A stretch of DNA of 35,948 bases from Deltaproteobacteria bacterium (GTDB lineage: Bacteria; Desulfobacterota; Dissulfuribacteria; Dissulfuribacterales; UBA3076). The stretch is taken from assembly GCA_003194495.1 (NCBI GenBank), contig PQXE01000025.1, positions 1 through 35,948 on the forward strand, written 5' to 3'. Below the pieces are notes generated by a model. The model worked only from the letters and a program-made list of their open reading frames with translations. It was not told the origin of the DNA and ran no database searches. Both the position numbers and the translations under genes were made by a program. Positions 1 to 6,907 of the stretch are shown here, in pieces. Within the stretch, counting starts at the first letter, position 1. Every line of letters begins with the position of its first letter.

Positions 1-5
1 ACTTG

Positions 6-154
6 TTGTCGAGGACGCTGCGCGTCCTCGACAATCGCCGCGGATTGCCATCCGCCGGCTGCGAGGCGCTCCGCGCCTCACAACCAGCGAATGCAGTCGA
101 CTGCGCGCGCAGGCAAGCAAGCTTGCCTACGTGCTCGCGACTGATCCGCGGCGA
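6..154 (+). repeat. 149-bp multi-hairpin dispersed repeat, copy 1
   Basis: The sequence is essentially identical to 8726-8874 and 15622-15770, all three in the same orientation. It contains several nested dyads: a 12-bp-arm hairpin at the left end (TTGTCGAGGACG / CGTCCTCGACAA), a GAGGCG/CGCCTC hairpin, the 12-bp palindrome GCAGTCGACTGC, and AGGCAAGC/GCTTGCCT. An outer pair TCGCCGCGGAT / ATCCGCGGCGA also brackets most of the unit. No transposase is encoded, so it is a non-autonomous, REP/MITE-like element. Here TTG flanks both ends, a possible 3-bp target duplication, although the left flank is almost cut by the window edge. It supplies the last codons and stop of the minus-strand gene at 127-528. 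Confidence 0.9.
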
Positions 155-528
155 TTGAACCCGCCACAGGCGCAAACCGGCGGCGGATAAGGCATATCGG
201 ACTGCTCACCAACCTCATGGACCGGCTGACCTGCTTTGACCTCCAGAAGTTCAGCCTCTTTCCGGCAATAGGGCCACTTGGTCCAACCGAACTCGTTGAC
301 GTCCTCGGCAACACTGTTCTCATAAAACAATTTAAACCGGTAGCAGCCCCTTGGAAAGGCATATGTGTTGCACCTTACCAGAGTCTCCGGGTCTACCTCG
401 ACGAGCTCCGCAACGTACTCCTTGTACTCAGTGAGCTCGGCAATCTCATCGCATCTTGCGGTCTTGACATCGGCTGCCATCCAGCAGACCAGGCAGACCA
501 TGAAACCAAATACCATCATCCTGTACAT
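127..528 (-). CDS. small exported cysteine-containing protein, 3' end formed by repeat
   Basis: This is a 133-aa protein that I do not recognise. An N-terminal hydrophobic segment (about residues 4-18, MVFGFMVCLVCW) followed by AADVKTA suggests a cleaved signal peptide. The mature part has several cysteines (RCDE, RCNTY, RGCY, PYCRK, VCACGG). The ATG at 528 was chosen because AAAGGAG lies 9 nt upstream; an upstream in-frame ATG at 552 has no such site. The last roughly nine residues and the stop at 127 are read from the 149-bp repeat, so the native C-terminus was probably lost. A conserved promoter-like motif lies at 807-836, giving a long leader of about 270 nt. Export is inferred from the sequence; function is unknown. 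Confidence 0.6.
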   Translation of the reverse strand: MYRMMVFGFMVCLVCWMAADVKTARCDEIAELTEYKEYVAELVEVDPETLVRCNTYAFPRGCYRFKLFYENSVAEDVNEFGWTKWPYCRKEAELLEVKAGQPVHEVGEQSDMPYPPPVCACGGFNRRGSVAST

Positions 529-603
529 AGCTTTATTCTCCTTTCTGTTCAATAAGTTAGCAGGCTATCTTGGAGAATCAATCCGGTTCCCCAGCGCGTG
601 TGG

Positions 604-657
604 AGCTGGACTTGCTTTTAACTTTATCCGTCCAGCTCTCTCATGACTCACCTCCTT
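604..657 (-). promoter_or_regulatory. leader mini-ORF with strong ribosome site and overlapping hairpin
   Basis: On the minus strand, AAGGAGG (651-657) sits 6 nt before an ATG at 642-644 that opens a six-codon ORF (MRELDG, stop at 624-626). The same stretch forms an 8-bp stem, AGCTGGAC at 630-637 pairing with GTCCAGCT at 604-611, with an 18-nt loop. It lies in the leader between the promoter-like motif (807-836) and the exported-protein gene starting at 528. It could be a translated leader, or the remains of a lost gene start. The function is an inference only. Confidence 0.35.
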
Positions 658-806
658 TCTCGCGCATTGATTTTTCCATACACACCAATGGGTCCTTCCC
701 TTTCTTCATTACTTCTGTCAGATAGGTAGATGTTTATGGGTGACTGTTTGGACACGTATAGCTCCTCCTGGCTTCCGGCCAAATGAGTTTCTTCACTCTG
801 TGAATA

Positions 807-836
807 AGAATACACAGGGAAAGCTTTTTTCTTACA
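807..836 (-). promoter_or_regulatory. conserved 30-nt promoter-like motif, site 1 (candidate ECF promoter)
   Basis: On the minus strand it reads TGTAAG, then 18 nt beginning AAAAAA and ending TGTG, then TATTCT. The same layout with the same 18-nt spacing occurs at 5517-5546, 6784-6813 and 12517-12546. TGTAAG resembles the -35 elements of some ECF sigma factors and TGTGTATT would be the -10 region. It lies upstream of the exported-protein gene at 127-528. Confidence 0.6.
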
Positions 837-1101
837 TCTCGTTTTAAAAAAATTATTAGGAGGGAAAACAGGAGCAGGTGTCAGGATAGGACATAAGGAT
901 TCAGAATGAGAATCATGGATAGAATGGATCGAGATGTGACTTTGGGGGCATCTTTATTCAATTCGGAGATAGGCATTGTTGGGCAAAGGTGAACAGTTAC
1001 CAAAAATTATCGAGACAGGAGGGATGTCAGGACTGAACAAGGGTTGAAACGCTGAATAGAGATGTACGTTTGGAAGGATTCTCCGTTCAAGGCAATTAGG
1101 A
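811..1101. repeat. duplicated promoter-upstream repeat (main copy 811-989, diverged copy 1021-1101)
   Basis: The stretch 811-989 aligns with 5521-5682, including shared blocks such as ATTAGGAGGGAAAACAGGAG against ATCAGGAGGCAAAGCAGGA, and CTTTATTCAAT. A second, more diverged piece (1021-1101) again carries GATGTCAGGA, AATAGAGATGT and GGCAATTAGG. The repeat starts at the promoter motif and extends upstream of the minus-strand genes. I see no convincing ORF in it. It looks like a promoter-carrying cassette copied in front of two unrelated exported-protein genes. Confidence 0.65.
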
Positions 1102-1263
1102 TACACCTATTATAATGGGATAAACAAAGAAAGCTGGATCCTCCACGAGTCAGAGGCCCTCAGGCAAGAGAGACTGACCACCTTGAGGAAAATATGGGAC
1201 GTTGTTGACTGAGTTGAATAAGTGTGATAAGGAATTGAGAATAAATAATTATGAGGAGGGGTT

Positions 1264-2464
1264 ATGCCAAGGCAGGCAAGGCTTGATGCCCCTGGGACAT
1301 TCATCATGTCATTGTCAGGGGAATAGAAAAGCGCAAAATCGTTGATGATCGAGCAGATCGAGACAATTTCGTCTCTAGGATGGGACAGATTGCCTCTGAG
1401 ACCGACACTGTTATCTATGCTTGGGCATTGATGACCAACCACGCCCATATTCTTTTACGGAGTGGGCTGTGTGGTCTGTCGAAGTTTATGCGCCGGTTTC
1501 TTACTGGCTATGCAATCACATATAACCGCCGTCATCATCGCCACGGTCATCTTTTCCAGAACCGCTACAAGTCAATAGTCTGTGATGAGGATTCTTATTT
1601 TCGAGAGCTTGTGCGATACATTCACCTGAATCCTCTCAGAGTCAAGCTGGTAAAGAACATGTCTGAACTCGAGAGGTATCGCTGGTGTGGTCATTCTGTA
1701 TTAATGGGGAGAATTAAGGGTCAACCGGAACTGGTGTGGTAAATCGTCCTTTTTTTATCAATTATTCATTGTTTTACAGGTAGTTATGCCAACATTAAAT
1801 ATTGACATTTTTTTACTCTTTATACTCTTGTTAAACCGTTGATATATTAGCAATGTTTCGCGTAACTGGTTGATTTTATTCACCACATTGATTACGGTTG
1901 ACGGGTTTGGGCATCACACAAATTACGGTTGAGCCAGAATTAAACATAGCTGGCAGGATCGTGAATACGTTTTGTCCTGGTTTGGTGACAAAGAGGTGCA
2001 GGCCAAGAAAGACTATCCGTCAATACGTTAAAGAGGGCATTTCTCACGGGAGACGTCCGGAGTTAATAGGCGGTGGTTTGATTCGTTCTCTTGGAGGTTG
2101 GTCACAGGTGTTGTCTATCCTGAGAAATAATCAGCAGGTGCTCACTGATGAACGGATATTAGGGACCGGAGATTTTGTAGACCGGATTCTTAACGAGGCA
2201 GATGAAAGACTAAAATATCAGCTAGCAGGCAACAAAGGCAGGCAACAAATTGGCGAGGTCATTGAGCGAGTATGCGAAGAAGAAAATATCAATTCACATG
2301 AGCTGCGGATGGGTAGTCGTCGAAGGCGCATTTCTCAGGTTAGGGCGCAGATAGTACATCAATTGGTAGAGAATTTTGGAATTCCGCTGGCGGAAGTAGC
2401 CCGCCAAGTGGGAGTTTCCAAGTCTGCTATCTCCAAAGCCCTTAACAGGACAATGAAAGATTAA
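1264..2464 (+). pseudogene. REP-associated tyrosine transposase (RAYT, Y1_Tnp), inactivated
   Basis: It is a homologue of the intact gene at 4108-5166. The start MPRQARLDAPG follows AGGAGGGGTT. Three lesions are visible. A base is lost near 1300, after which the true frame reads HHVIVRGIEKRKI. A 219-bp insertion lies at 1718-1936. An extra C lies near 2017, between KKDY and RQYVKEGI. Joining the pieces gives a complete RAYT with the HUH-type motif NHAH (about 1438), the GHLFQNRYKS region carrying the likely catalytic tyrosine, WQDREYVLSWFG, and a C-terminal helix-turn-helix-like end (VGVSKSAISKAL). Open stretches remain at 1380-1742 and 1898-2464. It is almost certainly non-functional, and more diverged from the second copy than a recent duplicate would be. 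Confidence 0.85.
1718..1936. mobile_element. 219-bp MITE-like insertion inside the RAYT pseudogene
   Basis: It is bounded by the 7-bp direct repeat GAATTAA (1711-1717 and 1937-1943). Removing the insert with one repeat copy restores the in-frame peptide MGRIKHSWQDREY, as expected for a RAYT. The ends are imperfect inverted repeats: left GGGTCAACCGGAACTGGTGT, right (reverse complement) TGGCTCAACCGTAATTTGTG. A second internal copy of the end motif, TTACGGTTGAC, lies near 1890. The interior is AT-rich and encodes no protein. The element family is unknown to me. Confidence 0.7.
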
Positions 2465-2487
2465 TTCAACTCAGTCAACAACGTCCC

Positions 2488-3059
2488 CCAGTTTTCCAGT
2501 TAAACTTTCCCCTCAACCTGTGGGGCGTATGTCAAATAGTTTGTAATTACAATTGGATACAGAAATCGGCAATTTTGGTTCATTTTTCGACAAAATCTTG
2601 ATATTCAGCAAAAAATGACAATCAAAAAACTCCCAACGGACTGATAAAAAAGAGAAAAAGTGACAAGTGGTACCAAATAAATGTCGTCTAACCTTAAATT
2701 TAACTGCGCGGTTCGATTAGATTCAGAATTCGCTATAGGTGAGAGTTTCGCCGGACCTTTTGCAGGAGCTGTTACAGGCTTAAGGGGGAACCTGCGCCAT
2801 ATAGACACACAAATCTTCAACTAGCTGTTTTTAAAAAAGAAATTTTTTTGCTTGACAGGGGGAACATAGGATGTCCCCCATTTTCTTTGCCGTGAAAATC
2901 GGTGTTCAATGTAGTCGAGGACGTTCCTTAGAACGGACAATAATTGGGGACTTGGAATAAAGGTGACAATAACGTAAATATGAAAGGACGTCCCGTCCCC
3001 CAGACTTAATTGACTTAGTCGTCGACTTGGTTTAAAGTTGTCATGGCTGAGATAGATTT
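2488..3059. other. intergenic stretch with REP-like hairpins, no gene seen
   Basis: The only ORF in this 570-bp stretch (2605-2820, minus) has no ribosome site or family resemblance. A hairpin at 2858-2879 (GGGGGA / TCCCCC) carries the GTCCCCCA core seen at the RAYT element ends, and GACGTCCCGTCCCCCAG lies near 2986-3002. I read this as remnants of REP-type sequences left by RAYT activity. Confidence 0.4.
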
Positions 3060-3077
3060 ATGTGGAGGACAATGAGA

Positions 3078-3308
3078 ATGCCAACCATCAACACACATGA
3101 AGCCAAAACACAATTTTCACGTCTGTTACTCAGAGTCAGCAGTGGCGAGGAAATCATCATTGCAAAATCAGGTAAGCCTGTTGCAAAACTTGTCCCTATC
3201 AAACGACAAATCCACAAACGTGTCGCCGGTATTGACCGAGGTAACGCATGGATTGCTGAAGATTTTGACGCGCCTCTGCCAAAAGACTTAAAAACTTACT
3301 TTGAATAA
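3078..3308 (+). CDS. Phd/YefM-type antitoxin
   Basis: A 76-aa protein of the Phd/YefM (RelB-like) antitoxin family. MPTINTHEAKTQFSRLL and GEEIIIAKSGKPVAKLVPI match the family's N-terminal DNA-binding domain, which folds as a dimer and binds the operon promoter. The C-terminal tail (DAPLPKDLKTYFE) is the usual toxin-neutralising segment. The start at 3078 was chosen because GGAGG (3064-3068) lies 9 nt upstream; ATG at 3072 is too close. It is followed after 8 nt by a PIN-domain toxin, forming a type II toxin-antitoxin operon that is probably autoregulated. Confidence 0.88.
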   Translation: MPTINTHEAKTQFSRLLLRVSSGEEIIIAKSGKPVAKLVPIKRQIHKRVAGIDRGNAWIAEDFDAPLPKDLKTYFE

Positions 3309-3316
3309 ATAAAAAA

Positions 3317-3712
3317 ATGGCACAACAAGGATACCTGCTTGATACGCATTGCTGGTTGTGGTGGCATATTGACCCGGATAAACTAGGGCAACGGGCCTTT
3401 CAATTGATAGAAGACGGAAACAATGAAATCTTCTTTTCAGTGGTCAGCGCCTGGGAGATTACAATCAAATATGCTCTCAACAGGATAAAGCTGCCTTTTC
3501 CTCCTGACAGTTATATTCCCAAACGCCTGGAAAAAAGCTATATGGACGTTTTGCCGATTCATCTTGAACATACATTGCGGGTTGGGCAATTACCACCTTA
3601 CCACAACGATCCGTTTGACCGCCTGCTCATTGCCCAGGCCTATACAGAACATTTGACAGTTATTACAAAGGATGCACTGTTTAAGCAGTATAAAATTGAG
3701 ACGGCATGGTAA
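3317..3712 (+). CDS. VapC-like PIN-domain toxin
   Basis: A 131-aa PIN-domain ribonuclease of the type II toxin family. The acidic metal-binding residues are recognisable: D9 in LLDTH, E47 in SAWEITIK, D98 and D101 in HNDPFDRLLIAQA, and D119 in TKDA. Length is normal for the family. No ribosome site precedes it and the antitoxin stop lies 8 nt upstream, so translation is probably coupled. Known family members cleave tRNA or rRNA when the antitoxin is degraded; the target of this one cannot be read from the sequence. Its neighbours are mobile-element debris, typical of such cassettes. Confidence 0.88.
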   Translation: MAQQGYLLDTHCWLWWHIDPDKLGQRAFQLIEDGNNEIFFSVVSAWEITIKYALNRIKLPFPPDSYIPKRLEKSYMDVLPIHLEHTLRVGQLPPYHNDPFDRLLIAQAYTEHLTVITKDALFKQYKIETAW

Positions 3713-3868
3713 GAGGCATGAGGGAAGTCGGACGAAAGCCAAGTATAGATTGCCCCCTTTATATTGGAGCTCTTGGGGGAGTTGAAGGCCAGGAAAACCG
3801 GGATAGATGGTCCTGAGCTATCTCTCCCGTGGGACAGACAAGGTTGACGAAGAGGATATGCGCCGGAA

Positions 3869-4036
3869 GGAGCATTCCCGTTTACAGAAGGTGAGATCAT
3901 GCCGACGATAGCTGAAAAATGGATTGAACAGGGTGTGACCATTGGAAGTTCACTCAGAAACAGCGTTATGTATAATTCATGCAACTGGGAAGCCAATCAA
4001 GCCAAAAGGTACCTCCCCATTATGGCATCCCGTTGA
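3869..4036 (+). pseudogene. possible fragment of a PD-(D/E)XK (Rpn-type) transposase/nuclease
   Basis: One frame reads GAFPFTEGEIMPTIAEKWIEQG, which to me resembles the segment after the nuclease domain in Rpn-family proteins. It breaks down right after into unrelated sequence and a stop at 4034-4036. Upstream, 3769-3860 has short open frames in another phase (ELLGELKARKTGIDGPELSLPW) ending at a stop. This 395-bp gap between VapC and the RAYT gene therefore seems to hold decayed coding DNA. The identification is weak. Confidence 0.25.
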
Positions 4037-4107
4037 TTTTCAGGTGACAACTATCTTGATACCCGTCGCTAACCTTCAGTTCAATACCATTAACTATGAG
4101 CTAAGCC

Positions 4108-5166
4108 ATGCCTCGCCAAGCCAGACTTGATGCCCCTGGGCTTTTACAACATGTTATTGCCAGAGGCATTGAACGAAGAAAAATATTCAAGGACGATCAC
4201 GATAGGGAAAATTTCCTTACGCGGCTGGCCTTAATTCTTGAGGAAACTCAAACCCAATGCTATGCCTGGGCCTTAATCCCAAACCATTTTCATCTCCTGC
4301 TTTGCACTGGTCTTACGCCACTCAGCAAGGTCATGCGTCGCCTTATGACAGGCTACGCGGTCACCTTCAACAAACGCCATAAAAGGAGCGGCCACCTTTT
4401 CCAGAACCGCTACAAATCAATTGTCTGTGAGGAAGATCCTTATCTCTTAGAACTAATTCGCTATATTCACCTCAATCCTTTGAGAGCGGGCCTGGTAAAA
4501 GACCTGAAAGAACTCGATAAATATCCATGGACCGGTCATAGCGCTATAATGGGAAAGAGAAAGAATTCCCTTGTCCCCTATCCTTCTTCAAAAAACAAAC
4601 AAGAAAAACCAGAGAAATACATGGCAGAGAAAACAATCGAAGAAGTGCTTCTCCAGTTTGGGGATAAGCTAAGGGAAGCCCGCCGAAGATACCGTCATTT
4701 CGTAAAACAAGGAGTTGATCAGGGGAGTCGGCCTGAATTACAGGGTGGTGGATTGGTCCGGAGTGCCGGCGGGGACAAAAGAGCTCTATTGCGACGCAAG
4801 AGAGAAGAAAGAGAACTATCTGATGAAAGAATTCTGGGAAGCGGAGATTTTGTTTCTAATGTTATGAAAGATGCTAACGAAGTCCTGGATCAAACAGCGA
4901 AATTCAATATTTCACTGGATGAACTAATTTCCAGGGTCTGCGCCAAATTTGAGATTAGAGTCAAGGATTTGGTTTCCAAGAGCCGGAAGCGCTACCTCAG
5001 TCAAGCGAGGGGAGTGGTATGTTATTTGGCGGTAGATGAATTGGGTTATAGTGGGGATAATGTTGCACGCAGCTTAAGAATAAGCGGCAGGGGAGTGAGC
5101 GATTGCCGAGAGAGGGGAAAGAAAATCCTTGACAAGCCAGAAATTATAGGCGAATATCTGGCATAA
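4108..5166 (+). CDS. REP-associated tyrosine transposase (RAYT), intact
   Basis: A 352-aa member of the Y1_Tnp/RAYT family (IS200-like HUH enzymes thought to mobilise REP sequences). The N-terminal MPRQARLDAPGLLQHVIARG is typical. The HUH motif is NHFH (about residues 58-61) in WALIPNHFHLLL, and the probable catalytic tyrosine lies in GHLFQNRYKSIV. RYIHLNPLRAGLVKDL follows. The C-terminal extension (about 190-352) has the RPELQGGGLVRSAGG and DERILGSGDF signatures and an end that may bind DNA. It is full length without lesions, so it may be active and may act in trans on local REP-like ends. Only a weak ribosome site precedes the start. The element end CAACGTCCCCCA lies just downstream (5179-5190). 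Confidence 0.9.
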   Translation: MPRQARLDAPGLLQHVIARGIERRKIFKDDHDRENFLTRLALILEETQTQCYAWALIPNHFHLLLCTGLTPLSKVMRRLMTGYAVTFNKRHKRSGHLFQNRYKSIVCEEDPYLLELIRYIHLNPLRAGLVKDLKELDKYPWTGHSAIMGKRKNSLVPYPSSKNKQEKPEKYMAEKTIEEVLLQFGDKLREARRRYRHFVKQGVDQGSRPELQGGGLVRSAGGDKRALLRRKREERELSDERILGSGDFVSNVMKDANEVLDQTAKFNISLDELISRVCAKFEIRVKDLVSKSRKRYLSQARGVVCYLAVDELGYSGDNVARSLRISGRGVSDCRERGKKILDKPEIIGEYLA

Positions 5167-5169
5167 CAT

Positions 5170-5427
5170 TCATAATGTAACAACGTCCCCCATACCATAC
5201 CTGTTCGGATCAGAATCGCGATCCACATGTACACCCCCCGCATGAAACGCTGAACTGGGACTAATTCTGTTGACCATTGTGTTTTTCTTATCCGGCTGTC
5301 CAAGCACTTTCTCGAAAATGTACGGACGGTTCGGTAAGGGGTCTTCCGCCAGGGCCGTCTTAGGGAATAGGCCACATAGCAAAAACAGCACAATAAAACA
5401 TGTCATTAGCCTGTTGCGTGTAATCAT
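5170..5427 (-). CDS. small exported protein, 3' end truncated by RAYT element end
   Basis: The product is unrecognised. From the ATG at 5427 it is 85 aa with a classic signal peptide (MITRNRLMTCFIVLFLLCGL, then FPKTALA before EDP). An in-frame ATG at 5490 has an AAGG site nearby but would put 21 polar residues before the signal, so I prefer 5427. The C-terminal residues GMGDVVTL and the stop are read from the RAYT element end (GGGGACGTTGTT on this strand), so the native C-terminus was probably lost when the element landed. A conserved promoter-like motif (5517-5546) lies just upstream. Confidence 0.55.
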   Translation of the reverse strand: MITRNRLMTCFIVLFLLCGLFPKTALAEDPLPNRPYIFEKVLGQPDKKNTMVNRISPSSAFHAGGVHVDRDSDPNRYGMGDVVTL

Positions 5428-5516
5428 TTCTGATAACTCTAACTGTTTTGATATAAAAAAGCTTTTTTCCGACTCTATATTCCTGTCCATATCGGCCTTG
5501 GCATTTCTCTATTAAA

Positions 5517-5546
5517 ATAATACACAAGAAGACCCTTTTTCTTACA
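5517..5546 (-). promoter_or_regulatory. conserved 30-nt promoter-like motif, site 2 (candidate ECF promoter)
   Basis: On the minus strand it reads TGTAAG, 18 nt beginning AAAAA and ending TGTG, then TATTAT. Spacing matches sites 1, 3 and 4 exactly. It would place a transcript start about 80 nt before the ATG at 5427. Confidence 0.6.
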
Positions 5547-5682
5547 CGTCAGTCAGAAAAATATCAGGAGGCAAAGCAGGAACAGATGTCAGGATGAGAC
5601 AAAAGGTTCAGAATGATGGATAGAGATGTGTCTTTGAGGGAAATCTTTATTCAATCAGAGACGAGCACTATTAGGCAAAAGG
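5521..5682. repeat. promoter-upstream repeat, second copy
   Basis: This is the homologue of 811-989, beginning inside the promoter motif and extending upstream of the minus-strand gene. Shared blocks include CAGGAGGCAAAGCAGGAACA, GATAGAGATGTG and CTTTATTCAATC, with scattered substitutions and small gaps. No credible gene is seen in it; a plus-strand ORF at 5613-5837 crosses both the repeat and a strong hairpin and lacks a ribosome site. Confidence 0.65.
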
Positions 5683-5743
5683 GGGAGGTGGCTCTGGAAA
5701 AACGATGGGGCCGTGCTGGGAGAAAATCTTTGCTGGCGCTAAT

Positions 5744-5782
5744 AAGACCACAGGGGCATAGCATATATGCCCCTGTGGTCTT
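5744..5782. other. perfect 17-bp-arm hairpin
   Basis: AAGACCACAGGGGCATA (5744-5760) pairs perfectly with TATGCCCCTGTGGTCTT (5766-5782) around a 5-nt loop. The hairpin lies 210 nt downstream of the exported-protein gene ending at 5994. There is no U-rich tail of usual length on either strand, so it could be a terminator of a non-standard kind or part of a mobile repeat. Confidence 0.5.
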
Positions 5783-5859
5783 GTGCTGGAGACGGCCTTA
5801 TGGGCCTTTGTCCATTAACATATTCTGGTTGGAATGATGATCGTGCCAGAGTTTTCAGA

Positions 5860-5890
5860 GATGCTCCACCTGCAGAACGGGCGGAGCATC
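5860..5890. terminator. hairpin downstream of the exported protein gene
   Basis: GATGCTCC (5860-5867) pairs with GGAGCATC (5883-5890) about 100 nt after the stop of the minus-strand gene at 5994-6722. On that strand the stem is followed by TCTGAAAAC rather than a T tract, so terminator function is only tentative. Confidence 0.3.
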
Positions 5891-5993
5891 AGGTTTAACG
5901 TTTGTCTTTTCATTCGTGTCTGAAATCAAGCACATCTCGGAAATTAGGAGACGGCTCCATTGGCTGTAATATGCACTGGCTGCCGGACCTGCA

Positions 5994-6722
5994 TTACGGA
6001 TCATAATTCCCAAAATAAACAGGTTTGACGTGATTTTCATGTTCAATCTCGAAAGGCTCGCTACATTCCTCTCCCGCACATGCGGTGTACCATCCTGGCC
6101 AAAATGCGTCAGAATATACTCCATAACAGCTTCCATAAATAACAGGAATATCTACAGAATGATGACCACTATTATCATCCCAGTGGACCACCACTAATTC
6201 AGCGCCGTTGTCATTATACACATTACCAGTCAGAAAACCAGGCCCCCCTCCTCCCGAAAGGTATTCTCCAGGGTGTCGACTTTCACACACAAATGAGCCT
6301 ATATCCGTAGATATTATACAATTTTCAGTTTTACTGAACTTTTTCACTTTCCAATGATAAGTTTTTCCCGGCTCAATGCCTATTTCCTCTGCAATCCATG
6401 AAGTCACGACCCAGATGGTGCTATTAGATATGTAGTGTCTACAAATTGGTTCCGATTTTTCAACATTATCATTATCCCAGATCAACACCTGATAGATCTC
6501 GCCCTCGGTAAAGCCAAATTCAGGATCAAGCCACATCAAAGCCAAAGGGGGACTACCATATAAATATAATATCTTGCTGGTATCTTTCGGAGAAAGAACA
6601 CAAAAATCCGGTTTGACGTCTCCTGCTAGTCCTAGGCATTTGTCTTCTGCATAACCTGAATTCAACACAGCCAATAACAGACAAATAAAGCAACCAATAA
6701 GCACCATTGTCATTTTTTTCAT
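5994..6722 (-). CDS. exported protein, unknown function
   Basis: A 242-aa protein I cannot assign. MKKMTMVLIGCFICLLLAVL with NSGYA before EDKC is a clear signal peptide. The mature part may form two beta-rich halves. Residues of about 40-140 contain PPLALMWLDPEFGF and GKTYHWKVKKF, a pattern seen in fibronectin type III-like folds. The second half has GGGGPGFLTGNVYNDNGAE and paired cysteines (GSCYG, TACAGEECSE) suggestive of disulfides. The start is firm: AGGAGG lies 9 nt before the ATG. The conserved promoter-like motif (6784-6813) lies about 60 nt upstream, grouping it with the other two exported-protein genes. Confidence 0.75.
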   Translation of the reverse strand: MKKMTMVLIGCFICLLLAVLNSGYAEDKCLGLAGDVKPDFCVLSPKDTSKILYLYGSPPLALMWLDPEFGFTEGEIYQVLIWDNDNVEKSEPICRHYISNSTIWVVTSWIAEEIGIEPGKTYHWKVKKFSKTENCIISTDIGSFVCESRHPGEYLSGGGGPGFLTGNVYNDNGAELVVVHWDDNSGHHSVDIPVIYGSCYGVYSDAFWPGWYTACAGEECSEPFEIEHENHVKPVYFGNYDP

Positions 6723-6783
6723 GGTAAATTACCTCCTGTCATTTTCTAAGTTAACGGTTTCAACTTTGAACCCCTTCACCATA

Positions 6784-6813
6784 ATAATACACAGGAATGT
6801 GTTTTTTCTTACA
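6784..6813 (-). promoter_or_regulatory. conserved 30-nt promoter-like motif, site 3 (candidate ECF promoter)
   Basis: On the minus strand it reads TGTAAG, 18 nt beginning AAAAAA and ending TGTG, then TATTAT. The DNA upstream of this copy does not resemble the repeat at sites 1 and 2, so the motif is conserved independently of the surrounding repeat. This argues for selection on it. Confidence 0.65.
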
Positions 6814-6907
6814 TGTAGAAAATTCAACCTGTACAATTAGATTTTATGCAACATTTTTTCTCACCGCAGAGACTCAGAGAGCGTAAGAAAGATTCTGGCC
6901 GAGATTT

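Larger units (their letters stand above)
1196..2487 (+). mobile_element. RAYT element bounded by a perfect 24-bp inverted repeat
   Basis: Positions 1196-1219 (starting GGGACGTTGTTGACTGAG) are the exact reverse complement of 2464-2487 (ending CAACAACGTCCC). The inverted pair encloses a damaged RAYT transposase gene. The outer part CAACGTCCCCCA also occurs just after the second RAYT gene (5179-5190), so it is a shared element end, consistent with REP-type sequences that RAYT proteins act on. Confidence 0.7.

Noticed and set aside
6..154. 149-bp repeat as an integron attC site
   Set aside because: Although it is hairpin-rich and ends genes, I see no integrase and no GTTRRRY/RYYYAAC core pair in the right places; copy 3 sits inside a gene rather than between cassettes.
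3097..3291. 64-aa ORF within the antitoxin gene
   Set aside because: It is an out-of-frame shadow of the Phd/YefM antitoxin.
5600..5790. Possible riboswitch ending in the 17-bp-arm hairpin
   Set aside because: I could not match the upstream bases to any riboswitch core I know, and no suitable gene follows on the plus strand.
5613..5837. 74-aa plus-strand ORF after the promoter-upstream repeat
   Set aside because: It runs through a dispersed repeat and a 17-bp-arm hairpin and lacks a ribosome site.
5855..6136. 93-aa minus-strand ORF over the end of the exported-protein gene
   Set aside because: It overlaps the better-supported gene in another frame and has no signal or motif.
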